Source: Quillaja saponaria (Eukaryota > Streptophyta > Magnoliopsida > Fabales > Quillajaceae). Taken from it: a stretch of 64,000 bases of DNA. Shown here one piece after another: positions 12,458-23,399 of the stretch. Location: assembly GCA_029379385.1 (NCBI GenBank), contig CM055618.1, positions 9,682,134 through 9,746,133 of the forward strand, written 5' to 3'. The position numbers were made by a program, and so were the translations under genes. Numbering within the stretch: the first letter of the stretch is position 1; each line of letters begins with the position of its first letter. The notes beneath the pieces were generated by a model. The model worked only from the letters and a program-made list of their open reading frames with translations. It was not told the origin of the DNA and did no database searches.

Positions 12458-13168
12458 AGAGTCAATTGTATTTATCCTCATAAACTATTACTTATTTCGT
12501 ATTAAACTCACATGAACTATCAAATTAGGTACATAAACCCCTCATTTGAGTCATAATTTTCAAATAACTCATAATTATCTAAATTAGTCATAAAATCTAA
12601 CAAATTAATTTAGAAAAGACTAAAATTCCTTCTTATAAGATTCTTTTATTTATTTATTTATTTTTATGTCTTTCACTTTCTATCTCTTATTTCATCTTTT
12701 TTTTTTTTTCTAGATCCAATTTTAGTATATTCTTTAATATGTAATACAGTAATAAGAAAATAATATTAAAACGCAAATTGAAATAACAACTTGTGTGATT
12801 TTTATAAATGAAAATATTAATATTAGTAAATCTATTAATAATTTAAATATTACGACAATAAATAGAACTATGAATGATTCAAATGCTATTTATGTATGTT
12901 AAAATTGAATCAATATAAAAAATTTAGCTTCATAAAAAATAAAAAGAAAAATATGTAAAAAGAAGAAGACATAAAAAATAAAAAAACTTATAGTAATTTA
13001 GTCTTTTATGAGTTAATTTGTAAATGATATTAATGACTAATTGAGATTAGTGGTGATTATATATTTATTACTTATAACTCAAATAAAAGAGTTATGTACC
13101 CAATTCGAGAATTTATAAAAATTATTATAAAAGAGGTAATAATTTATAGAAATAAAGTATAACCCTTA
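12458..13168. mobile_element. Fold-back MITE-like element, inverted arms of about 190 bases
   Basis: The left arm reads inward from about 12458 (AGAGTCAATTGTATTTATCC, then a GGTACATAAACCCCTCATTTG-type block). The right arm, read on the minus strand from about 13168, shows the same order (GGGTTATACTTTATTTC, then GGGTACATAACTCTTTTATTTG). Both arms continue with ACTAATT/TAGTCAT and end near AAAGACTAAA. The centre is AT-rich and non-coding. The boundaries are approximate because no target-site duplication was identified. Confidence 0.6.
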
Positions 13169-14930
13169 TTTCCAGCTTGCCAGATAGACCAACAAGTATA
13201 GATAAAAAGGGAACTACAAGGGACATTAAAACGATTGTTAGAGGAAATATATGATCACACCCATTCTTAGAAAAACCGACCAAAACAGTTTGTGAATTAA
13301 AAGAAACCTCCTAGGAGGGTGTTTGTAATTCTAAGCCAAGTGCTACACAACATTTTACGTGCCGTATGCTACTGGTGTCAGCCATTCTCTCTAAAACTTG
13401 ATCTTGTAGGCAACTGACACGTAAAAGGTTGTTGGTGTCAGTTAATATTCTTTTGAAACTTTATTTTAATTTTCTCTTAACTTAAAAGTCTATTGATCGC
13501 ACGAAATTAGAATTCAAATCAAAAATTGCAAAAGCAATTTTAATTTTATTAAAATAGAATCAATTAAAAATATAATTTATAAAATTTGAATCACATTAAA
13601 AAACTGATTGTGGTTGTGCTTACAATATATTATATCAATATTGTCTAATGTTATTACTTCTTGTTTTCAACAACTTCCAACTCTTGATATATATTGTCTT
13701 TGCTGGCCCCAAATAGTTGTTTTCATCTTTAGAAAATCTCCACATTGCTTATGGCCATTTTTGCAATCTCCAACGGTGGTTTATCATCTAAAACTGTGTG
13801 GCAGTATCTCAAGTGTTGTTCAATGACGGTACGGGCACAATCCCTAGTGGTGGGTTTATTCGTCTAAAATGGTCTCCATGTTATATAGTGGTAGCTGATG
13901 AAGCTAGTAACTGACGATGACATGATTGCCAGCAACGACATTTGGCATTGACAGTTGATGGCAGTTGGACAAGTGGATGGCGGTCTAGCACAATATGATA
14001 CCTTATACTGTAGTTGACCATGAGTTAAATTGTAATTTTCAAAGTCTTTTCATAAGAATTAAAATTTTGTAGCTGTTTCTCATATTTAAATAAAATTTTA
14101 AATTTTAAATCATATAAAAATTGATGAGTTATTTTGGAGCATTATATATTTTTACATAATATAAACTTATATTAGAATGTAATATAATGTATTATTGTTG
14201 GGGTCAAAAGAGACTGGCATTTATTCATCAAATAAAGTAGTCATTGCCATAAAGTCAAGACTAAGAAATGTTGGAGGCATTCACAACAAATACCATTCCC
14301 AAAATAACTCTACTGCTCTAGCTAGATGAAAAAGGAGGGAAGGTTGCAAATTTTAACAATATAATATTCAATTTGTCAAAAAAAAAAAAAGTAAAAAAAT
14401 AAATGGACAAACTATATCATAAGTTTATATAAATCCCATATTCACTGTGATTATAAAAAGATAATGATATATTCACTACACCAGGTTGTTAAGTGCACAA
14501 AATGCACCTAACTCTAGTGAAATATAAAAATATCTGTTTATTAACAAATAATTTATTTGTATACCTAACACATTTTGATAATGCATATCACTCTTCTTAT
14601 TAAAATTTTAAAATATAATCATAAATAATATAAAATTCAAAACACTAGACTATAAGAACCCAAAATTTACTATTTGATAACTAAACATAACATAAAATAA
14701 ATAACAATCCCCAAACAAATCCACATATAATAATCATTTCATTTTATATAACTAAGTTATTGAAGGCATTCACACACCAAAAAAATCTTAGACTAAGAAT
14801 GGCTCCTGTGCTAGCTCTACATACTTCCCATCCCTGGTTTCTTCATGCTAGACCTCCATCTTGTTATTTCATTGTCATGTAATTTAGTTGAGATTCCAAA
14901 CATTTGCATTGTGAATTTTGACGAGGTAAA
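13169..14930. other. AT-rich intergenic DNA up to the duplication boundary
   Basis: No gene is supported. Bases 13820-13990 are richer in G with TGG/TGATGG-type strings but have no coding frame. The left edge of the tandem duplication lies at about 14931. Confidence 0.5.
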
Positions 14931-15110
14931 CTTTGAGCAGGTAACTGGGACAGACATAACTTTGTACGTTGTATGTTACAATTAGCTAAGGGGAAAAACA
15001 AGAACAACAAGAAAAAACCAACTTAGCCTGATTGAATTCTCTTACCAAGGTCCATATATAACCCAAACAAGATAAGAGAAGAAATAAATAATAAATACGT
15101 TGTTCATCTT

Positions 15111-15267
15111 GCTAGATAATTAAGGGCACATAACATAATCATAAGTAAAATAGAATTCCTTGTGATGGAAAGAGATAATCTTGTTATGGCAAGGTGAAGG
15201 TCCTGAAGGTGGTAATGGCCCTCTTGGAAGTTGGCTGTCCAATGTTCTCTTGAAGTAATCCCTTGTC
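15111..15267 (-). pseudogene. Partial tandem copy of the IDA-like peptide gene 3' half
   Basis: This 157-base block directly precedes, and nearly repeats, 15268-15424. On the minus strand it encodes the C-terminal half of the neighbouring precursor: RDYFKRTLDSQLPRGP, a peptide core PLPPSGPSPCHN, then the tail to the same MCP-stop. It has no signal peptide and no start codon of its own, so it is a broken copy. It lies downstream of the intact gene on the same strand, where it could be transcribed as part of the 3' untranslated region. The core differs at one position (PL instead of PV). Confidence 0.8.
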
Positions 15268-15276
15268 GCTAGATAA

Positions 15277-15525
15277 TTAAGGGCACATAACATAATCATA
15301 AGTAAAAGAGAATTCCTTGTTATGGAAGGAGCTAATCTTGTTATGGCAAGGTGAAGGTCCTGAAGGTGGTACTGGCCCTCTTGGAAGTTGGCTGTCCAAT
15401 GTTCTCTTGAAGTAATCCCTTGTAGCTCTAGCTCGGATACACTCCCCGGTCGAAACCATAGCCAAAACCACAGCTAGAAGAAGAAGACCAGTACAATACC
15501 TGTGGCTTGCTGTAAAGGAAAACAT
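15277..15525 (-). CDS. IDA-like (IDL) secreted signalling peptide precursor, copy A
   Basis: An intronless precursor of 82 aa from ATG 15525. Residues about 10-29 form a leucine-rich signal peptide (GLLLLAVVLAMVSTGEC). Then comes a basic stretch (IRARATRDYFKRTLD) and a proline-rich core PVPPSGPSPCHN, followed by a tail of about 24 residues ending VMCP. The core aligns with the PIPPSxPSKRHN peptide of the INFLORESCENCE DEFICIENT IN ABSCISSION family, ligands of HAESA-type receptor kinases that act in organ abscission, root emergence and stress responses. Here the usual KR pair is replaced by PC and the core is not C-terminal. PIP-type peptides (SGPS core) are related and are the main alternative. 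The gene sits in unit A of the tandem duplication, with its 3' half repeated once more downstream. Function is inferred from the motif. Confidence 0.72.
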   Translation of the reverse strand: MFSFTASHRYCTGLLLLAVVLAMVSTGECIRARATRDYFKRTLDSQLPRGPVPPSGPSPCHNKISSFHNKEFSFTYDYVMCP

Positions 15526-17436
15526 GGCTGCTTTCTTCTTCTTCTTCTTCCTCTATACAAGACAGAAGATAGCAAATTAAATCTTCCTTATTTGTCTTTT
15601 AATTTGGAGGAGAGTGGTTCTGATCCGATTCTATATGGACACAGTTATAAGCAGAAGTGCAATGTTGCTTTGCCAGTTTTCAAAGCCAAGAAACAAATTC
15701 AAGGGGTGCTTTAATGTATAGCTTGAAATGATTATTAATAAGTTGGATGGCAGCAGACAATTTGGAAAAACACAATAACAAAATGGAATCGTAATAATTA
15801 ATAATTAACAACTTCAAAGTTTACCAAACTACAACAATATATATATTCATTATTGATCCCTTTCGTTTTTATTTTTTCCATATTTTTGGCTTATTCTATA
15901 TATGTGGTTGATGGCTGGCTGCATATGAGGACATAGACTATTTGAAATATGTTGATTATGAAATGTGAAAATTGCACGTTCAAATTAAATCGTGGATAGT
16001 CTGCAGTATGCATGGTTCATTCCTAGAAGGCTCCCAAGTTTCAATTCTACATAGCAATACTTCATGTCCACTTGCACCTGCAATAAATATATATATATAT
16101 ATTTTAATTTTTAGAATATATAAATAATTAAAAAAATTCTCTCATTACAAATTATAAATAACTGTTTTGACTTTTTTTTTTTTTTTTTTGTGTGTGTCCA
16201 TGAAAAACGTCTGGTGTTTTTTTTTCAGTAGAAACAAAAGATGATTGTAGAATTAAGCATTTAGAGTGTTTTTGTATTTGATTATAATCTAGTCAAATTT
16301 GGCTATAATAAGATAATCTGAATGTTGAGGGTTTAGTTAAGAATTTTTCAAAATTATAATCTAATCATTTTTGTTAACATTTCTGATTATAATCAGAAAG
16401 AAAAAAAAGAAACAAAAAAAGAAGAAGAAGGTGTTTGATGGTTTTTTGTTTTTACGCTTATAATCAAGTTTGACAAAGTAAAAAAATTATGATATCCATC
16501 ATTTCTATATATAACACAATACCCTTAACACATCACTCACATACCACAGCTTAACTCTAACATAACTTTTGATAATTTTAATAACAAATAATTAATTTAG
16601 TTAATTACTTTATCAAATACAGTTACAATTTTAATTAGTAATTTCATAGATTATAAATAATACTTACCAAACACTTAATACATTCTTACAAAATTTAAAA
16701 CTCAATTATAATCTTCAAAGAATTAATAATTTGATTATCAATTATAACCACATAATTTTAAGTGAAAACAAACAAGCTCTTAATGTCAATTGATAAGAAT
16801 AGAAAGACATAGGTTGTACAAGAGTTGACCTACATTACGTGGCTAATATTAAAGGGACAATCTAAACTAGCATTAAGCATGACAAACATAAGATTAGTGG
16901 AACTAGCAAATCACATAATTCGGAGTAAATTAAAGTCTAAACAATGACCTAATTTACTCTGACACCCTTTCCCATCAAACTCAAGTTGGTTGACTGGGGA
17001 CTATATTGAGTTTGGAAATCAATTAAAGTGACTACTTATTAAAAAGTTGTTTATTTTTTTAATTTTTAATTAATTTAAATTAATGATTTTTTTTTTTGAA
17101 TTGGTAGGATAATGGATTTTTATTAATTAAAAGAGGAAAACTAAGTTATATATATATTTTTTAATTAATTTAAATGAATCAATATATATTTATTTTAAAG
17201 TAGGAGACCACAAGAATCTTGTGAATTTTAGAATAGCATAGATATTGGCATATAATTTGTAAAGAAAATAGTTATAAATTAAGAATTTTTTCAATTAATA
17301 TCATGATATATACATTAATATTTTTATCATTTATTACAATAATAACTTTAATATTATGTACCAAGAGTGGTTTGGTCTAAAACAAATAAAATTTGAGAGA
17401 AGAATTTATGTTTTGAGGGAGGATGACATAATTTTT
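15526..17436. other. Upstream flank of IDL copy A, shared by the duplication
   Basis: This is the promoter-side flank of the minus-strand peptide gene, with CTT repeats at 15535-15550. Bases about 16240-16790 have weakly inverted ends (TTTGATTATAATC-type strings in both arms), matched in unit B at about 21110-21650; this may be an old MITE but the arms are too diverged to assert. No gene is supported. Confidence 0.5.
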
Positions 17437-18182
17437 AGGGTCAATTGCACTTTTTCTCTTTGAACTACCTTATGAGTAGAAATGTCCCCCATTCTCTACC
17501 ACATTTAGCACATTACACATATTTTTAATCACAACTTACAACAATCCATTAAAATTACCATATTAATTTTTTTTTAAGAATGAGAAAAGTAAAAAAAAAT
17601 ATCTACAATTAAAAAGACACATTTAACCGTTTTAAGTTATTAAATAAATTAAATTAAGCTGCAAAATTTAAAAAAAAAAAAAAAAAAAAAAGTCCATCCG
17701 TTTCTTCTTCACTGCAATTCTTGGCATTTCCTTCTTATCCACGCTTCTCCTGATTCATTTGGCTATGGTAGCAAGAGAATTGGCCCAATGGTGATGTCGG
17801 TTGGATTGAATATTTCTTCTTCAATACAAACTCTTATGTCATTTCTCCGAAATAACTCTTCATTCTTCATAAGAATCTTAAAGTTTTCCAGTAAAGTTCT
17901 TACTAAAACAATCCATTATTTTTTTTTGTTTCAATATAATATTCTATTTTATCTTCGTGGGGAAGAAATTTGATTGGATTTGAGAAAGGTTAATTGTGTC
18001 TTTTTCAGTTGTAGGGTTTTTATTTTATTTTTTTAATTAAAAATAAAATAAAATAAACTATAATTTTAACTGAGTTATTTACAAATTATAACTAATAATA
18101 TAAATACAATGCTCTTAATTTGATAAAAAAAAAAAAAATAGGACATTGCCATTCATATTATAGTTGGAGGGGAATTGACCCT
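17437..18182. mobile_element. TIR element enclosing a coding-like fragment (unit A copy)
   Basis: The element starts AGGGTCAATTGCAC and ends, on the minus strand, AGGGTCAATTCCCC. The inverted similarity extends inward for about 100 bases with mismatches. Both outer edges are flanked by the direct repeat AATTTTT (17430-17436 and 18183-18189), a good target-site duplication of about 7 bases, possibly 8-9 before decay. Inside, 17700-17960 carries a coding-like stretch (RFFFTAILGISFF... then SVGLNISSSIQTLMSFLRNN) with a one-base frame break relative to unit B. The layout resembles gene-fragment-carrying Mutator- or hAT-type non-autonomous elements. The parent of the fragment was not recognised. 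Confidence 0.6.
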
Positions 18183-18396
18183 AATTTTTTGTTGAATTAA
18201 ATGTACTGAAAATAAACTATTGTGCTTTTCTGTATTGTAATAGGCATTTTCTCTCTAGGTGCGTTTTATCAATATTCTCAAGGGAAAAAAAAAAAAAAAA
18301 AAAAAAACTCAAAAATTAATTCCCAATTTGATAACAAGCACGACTAGTTTACTGCCTACCATAGCGCCCCTTTCTATTAGCCACTTAGCTGTGGGA

Positions 18397-19254
18397 ATGG
18401 CTATGTCGTTCACACAAGCTACGCTCTTCTCCAGAACTTCACTCTTTCTTCGAAGTAATGGCCTAAGAAGCTTCACCCTTTCCTTACCTTTTTCATCTTC
18501 TTCTGCTCTTCCCACCGACAAGTTTCGTCGGAAGAAATGCAGGCAACCGGTTGTCTCAGCAGTGGAGATTGGCGGAGTCAAAGTTGGAAGAGAAGGTACT
18601 TCCAGAATATTACATGTAGTCCTTTTTTTTTTTATTTGCATAATATATTCATTATAAGGGGAAAATATTGAAGCAAAAGTACCTAGTATTTCGTTTCTGT
18701 AATCTCAATTGTTCATTATTGATTCAATATTTTCTAGCATACTGAGATTGGTATGCTTTGCGATGTACAAGGCTCAAGTTAAAAACTTTAAGAACCTATT
18801 TGCTGAGAACGGCATGCTTTGCTCTTTAGCTGATTTTTTATTTTTTATTTATTAATGGTAATGTTTAAAATTATAAATAAAATTAGTTTGAATAAGAAAC
18901 TACTTTATTTTGGATGATCTGAGAATCAATTGTTATGGTGGAAAAACCCTGGAACTTTTATTTAGTCTTGTGTTTGTGAATGTATGCAATAATGAAGTCA
19001 TACATTGCGTTTGTTGTTGGGATATTTACAATTGTTTCTTTTTATTGGACTATGGTCTTGTAGATGTGGTGAGGGATGATCCTACAAACAATGTGCCGGA
19101 CTCAAATTTTTTAAAACTTGGGATGCAACTTCACAAGAGAAATAATCACCCACTTGGAATTCTTAGGAATGCCATATATGAGTATTTTGATACCAACTAT
19201 TCAAATAAGTTTGAGAAATTTGATGATCTGTGCCCTATTGTTTCTGTAAAAGAG
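18397..19254 (+). pseudogene. Truncated organellar PheRS copy (exons 1-2 only)
   Basis: Exons 18397-18595 and 19064-19254 match the first two coding exons of the complete gene in unit B, with the same splice sites and open frames. Eye comparison shows 2 differences in exon 1 (one changes W to C before RQPVV) and 3 in exon 2 (I to N, S to L, D to N, reading from B to A). After exon 2 the homology ends at 19740 inside intron 2, where unit B begins, so the eight exons encoding most of the catalytic core and the anticodon-binding domain are missing. Any transcript would run into the minus-strand IDL copy B. It cannot make an active synthetase alone; a short transit-peptide-bearing product is possible but unsupported. 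Confidence 0.85.
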
Positions 19255-19930
19255 GTATGATGGAGAATCCATTGATCAATTGACGACAGTTTACTCATTT
19301 TCCATTATCTGTTGTCACAGAAATATCTCTTTGTTATAGATATCCTTGTTAAATAACTCTTTCTTTTTCTTTTTTTTTAGCATTTATTCTACCTGTATGT
19401 TATTCCATGCTTTTACATTGTGCCAATTGTTCCAGTTAAAGCTGCATGTCGCTGGAGGTTATTGGATAGAGGACATTAGCTAATGTCTGGAGTTGGCTCA
19501 TTGTACATAAACAGAACATGTACCAATAAAATGATGGATATCTATGGAAGAAGATCATAAAATGTATAGCTTTCCTTAGGGCTTCGTATAGAGTTTATAC
19601 ATCTTTCCATGGTGTCCACCTATGAAGTTGACAGAAAAATGAGCGAATGACTCACCCTCCCCATACCACCCCGCCTTTGTCTTACTGGCCGAGCTTGAGA
19701 CGTCCTCTTTCAATTTTAGTGGACTCTATACAGAAGGGAACTTTGAGCAGGTAATTGGGACAGACATAACTTTGTACTTTGTATGTTACAATTAGCTAAG
19801 GGGAAAAAACAAGAACAACAAAAAAAAACCAACTTAGCCTGATTGAATTCTCTTACCAAGGTACGTATATAACCCAAATACGATAAGAGAAGAAATAAAT
19901 AATAAATACGTTGTTTATCTTGCTAGAAAA

Positions 19931-20182
19931 TTAAGGGCACATAACATAATCATAAGTAAAAGAGAATTCCTTGTGATGGAATGAGCTAATCTTGTTATGG
20001 CAAGGTGAAGGTCCTGAAGGTGGTACTGGCCCTCTTGGAAGTTGGCCGTCCAATGTTCTCTTGAAGTAATCCCTTGTAGCTCGAGCTCTGATACACTCCC
20101 CGGTTGAAACCATAGCCAAAACCACAGCTAGAAGAAGAAGAAGACCAGTACAATACCTGTGGCTTGCTGTAAAGGAAAACAT
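19931..20182 (-). CDS. IDA-like (IDL) secreted signalling peptide precursor, copy B
   Basis: A paralogue of 83 aa of the peptide gene at 15277-15525, from ATG 20182. The signal peptide has one extra leucine. The processed-peptide core is identical (PVPPSGPSPCHN); other differences are DGQ for DSQ before LPRG and HHK for HNK in the tail. Preservation of the frame, signal peptide and core in both copies suggests both have been kept functional since the duplication. The gene lies between the truncated and the complete PheRS copies, on the opposite strand, so transcription from the upstream PheRS promoter would be antisense to it. Family assignment and its caveats are as for copy A. Confidence 0.72.
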   Translation of the reverse strand: MFSFTASHRYCTGLLLLLAVVLAMVSTGECIRARATRDYFKRTLDGQLPRGPVPPSGPSPCHNKISSFHHKEFSFTYDYVMCP

Positions 20183-22139
20183 GACTGCTTTCTTCTTCCT
20201 CTATATAAGACAGAAGATAGCAAATTAAATCTTCCTAATTTGTCTTTTAATTTGGAGGAGAGTGGTTCTGATCTGATTCTATATGGACATAGTTATAAGC
20301 AGAAGTGCAATGCTGTTTAGCCAGTTTTCAAAGCTAAGAAACAAATTCAAGGGGTGCTTTAATGTATAGCTTGAAATGATTATTAATAAGTTGGATGGCA
20401 GCAGATAATTTGGAAAAACACAATAACAAAATGGAATCGTAATAATTAATAATTAACAACTTCAAAGTTTACCAAACAAATTGGAGGTAAGATATTTGAT
20501 GAATGATGACCAGACTTAAAGAAGTCAAAAAATTCTTAATATTAACTTATCAAAAAAAAAAATTAAAATTTTTTTTACAGATAAAATAATTTCTAATAAT
20601 AATAACAAATTTTACAAAGAAAACATATACAACTCTTCCATTTGTCTTATTTTCCTTTGATCCCACTTTCTGTCTATTCTTTTTCTTTTTAATTTTTCAA
20701 CTTTATTGATCCCTTTCGTTTTTATTTTTTTCCATATTTTTGGCTCATTCTACATATGTGGTTGATAGCTGGCTGCATATGAGGACATAGACTATTTGAT
20801 ATATGTTGATTATGAAACGGGAAAATTGCACATTCAAATTAAATCGTGGATAGTCTGCAGTATGAATGGTTCATTCCTAGAAGGCTCCCAAGTTTCAATT
20901 CTACATGGCAATACTTCATGTCCACTTGCACCTGTAATAAATATTTCTTGTTTTTTTTTTTTTTTAATTTTTTTAGAATATATAAATAATTAAAAAAATT
21001 CCCTCATTACAAATTATAAATAGCTGTTTTGACTTATTTTATTTTTTTTGTGTGTTCATGGAAAACATCTGCTGTTTTTTATCAATAGAAACAAAAGATG
21101 ATTGTAGAATTAAGTATTTAGAGTGTATTTGTATTTGATTATAATTTGGTCAAATTTGGCTATAATAAGATAATCTAAATGTTGAGGGTTTAGTTAAGAA
21201 TTTTTTTAAATTATAATCGAATCATTTTTGTTAACATTTTCTGATTATAATCAGAAATAAGAAAAGAAAAAGAAGAAGAAGGTATTTTATGGTTATTTTT
21301 TTTATTTTTACAATCAGGTTTCATAATAATTAGGTTTGATGAAGTAAAAAAATTATGATATCCATCATTTCTATGTATAACACAATACCCTTATCACATC
21401 ACTTACATACCACAACTTAACTCTAATATCACTTTTCATAATTTTAATAGAAAATAATTAATTTAGTTAATTATTTTATCAAATACAGATACAATTTAAA
21501 TTAGTTATTTCATAGATAATAATTAATACTTACCAAACGTTTAATACATTCTTACAAAATTTAAAACTCAATTATAATCTTCAAAGAATTAATAATCTGA
21601 TTATCAATTATAACCACATAATTTTAAGTGCAAACAAACAAGATCTTAATGTAAATTGATATATTAGAATAGAAAAACATAGGTTGTATAAGACTTGGCC
21701 TACATTATGTGGCTAATATTAAAGGGACAATCTACACTAACATTAAGCATGACAAACATAAGATCAGTTGTCTAAACAATGGCCTAATTTAGGCTGACAC
21801 CCTTCCCTGTTAAACTCAAGTTGGTTGACTGGGGACTATATTGAGTTTGGAAACCAATTGAAGTGAATAAGTTGTTTTCTTTTTAATTTTTAATTAATTT
21901 AAATTAATGAAAAAAATATTTGAGTGGGTAGGATAATGGATTGTTATTAATTAAAAGAGAAAAACTAAGTTATATATATATATATATATATATAATTAAT
22001 TTAAATGAATCAATTTATATTTATTTTAAAGTATGAGACAGAAGAATCTTGTGACTTTTAGAATAGTATAGATATTGGTATATAATTTGTAAGAGAGAAT
22101 AGTTACAAATTAAGAAAATTTTCAATTAACATAATTTTT
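20183..22139. other. Upstream flank of IDL copy B
   Basis: Homologous to 15526-17436 but with an extra stretch of about 220 bases near 20480-20705, and lacking about 140 bases before the TIR element. It contains an AT dinucleotide run near 21972-21993. No gene is supported. Confidence 0.5.
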
Positions 22140-23199
22140 AGGGTCAATTACACTTTTCCTCTTTGAACTACCTTAGGAGTAGAAATGTCTCCCATTCTCT
22201 ATCACATTGAGCACATTACACACATATATTTAATCACAACTTACAACAATCCATTAAAATTATCATATTTAACATTTTTTTTAAGAATGAGAAAAAAAAA
22301 TATCTACAATTAAAAAGACACATTTAACCTTTTTAAGTTATTAAATAAATTAAATTAAGCTGCAAAATTAAAAAATAAGATTGCCCATCCGCTTCTTCTT
22401 CACTGCAATTCTTGGCATTTCCTTCTTCTCCATACTTCTCCTGATTCATTTGGCTATGGATGCAAGAGAATTGGCCCAAATGGTGATGTCGGTTGGATTG
22501 AATATTTCTTCTTCAATACAAACTCTTATGTCATTTCTCCGAAATAACTTTTCATTTTCTATGAGAACCGTAAAGTTTTCCTGTAGAGTTCTTACTAAAA
22601 CAATCCACTGTTTTTTTGTTTCAGTATAATATTCTGTTTTATCTTTGAGGGGAAGAAATTTGATTGGATTTGAGAAAGGTTAATTGTGTCTTTTTCAGTT
22701 GTAGGGTTTTTATTTTATTTTTTAATTATAAAAAAAATTAAAATTAACTATAATTTTAACTGAGTCATTTACAAATTATGACTAATAATATAAATACAAT
22801 GCTCTTAATTTGGTAAAAAATTGGGACATTGTTATTCATATTATAGTTAATAGGGAATTGATTTTAGCGGTGTCAACGAATCGAGTTTTGGCAAAACTCG
22901 CCTAGGCTCGTAAGGAGTTGAACTCAAGATCACATAGTAATTATTTGTGCAAATTACCACTTAACCAAGTAACAATTTATGTTTTGTATATAAATAGATT
23001 TATTATAAATGTATATATAAATAATAAAAAATTTATTAAATAATATTAAACGAGCTAGCTTACGAGACAAGTTTTGAAAATTGAGCTCGGTTTATTTTAC
23101 TAAACAAGGTTAAAATAAAGCTGAAGATTAACTTATTTAAAAAATGAGCTGAGCTTAATCCGAGTTCTTAACGAGTAGCTGAACTACCCGGCTTATCCT
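22140..23199. mobile_element. TIR element, unit B copy, interrupted by a later insertion
   Basis: The left end AGGGTCAATTACAC at 22140 is again preceded by AATTTTT, and the right edge at 23199 is followed by AATTTTT. The coding-like fragment is in one frame here for 82 codons (22381-22629: RFFFTAILGISFFSILLLIHLAMDARELAQ, then MVMSVGLNISSS), but it has no ATG at its beginning. The right terminal repeat is split after GGGAATTGA by a foreign segment of about 337 bases absent from unit A. Confidence 0.6.
22860..23196. mobile_element. Private insertion in unit B, non-autonomous element
   Basis: About 337 bases between GGGAATTGA and CCTAATTTTTT have no counterpart in unit A (18170-18185). The inner sequence has TAGCGGTGTCAACGAATCGAG at one end and many GAGCTNAGCT/ACGAG strings, a style common in short dispersed repeats of eudicot genomes. 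On the minus strand a tRNA-like A box (GGTTAAGTGGTAATTTG, near 22955-22972) and B box (GAGTTCAACTCC, near 22915-22926) suggest a SINE-derived part. No clear target-site duplication was seen. The insertion post-dates the tandem duplication. Confidence 0.5.
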
Positions 23200-23399
23200 A
23201 ATTTTTTGTCGAATTAAATATACTGAAAATAAACTGTTGTGCTTTTCTGCAATATAATAGGCATTTTCTCTCTAGGTGCGTCTTATCAATATTCTCAAGG
23301 GAAATAAAACCCCAAAAATTAATCCCCAATTTGATAAAAAACACGACTAGCTCACTGCCTACCAGAGAGCCTCTTTCTATTAGCCACTTAGCTGTGGGA

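Larger units (their letters stand above)
14931..19740. repeat. Tandem duplication, unit A (about 4.8 kb)
   Basis: Sequence from CTTTGAGCAGGTAACTGGGA (14931) to GGACTCTATACAGAAGGGAA (ending 19740) is repeated in order and orientation in 19741-24740. It holds an IDA-like peptide gene (minus) and PheRS exons 1-2 (plus). Unit A alone has a 157-base internal repeat at 15111-15424 and lacks about 220 bases present in unit B near 20480-20705. Removing the private 157-base repeat from A and the private insert of about 337 bases from B leaves the units nearly equal in length. Confidence 0.93.

Noticed and set aside
16240..16790. Possible additional MITE shared by both duplication units
   Set aside because: Inverted similarity is limited to a few AT-rich strings and may be chance.
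18910..19260. A 116-codon open frame that could be taken as a separate small gene (also at 23915-24265)
   Set aside because: Only its second half (after the TTGTAG acceptor) matches PheRS; the first half is intron sequence.
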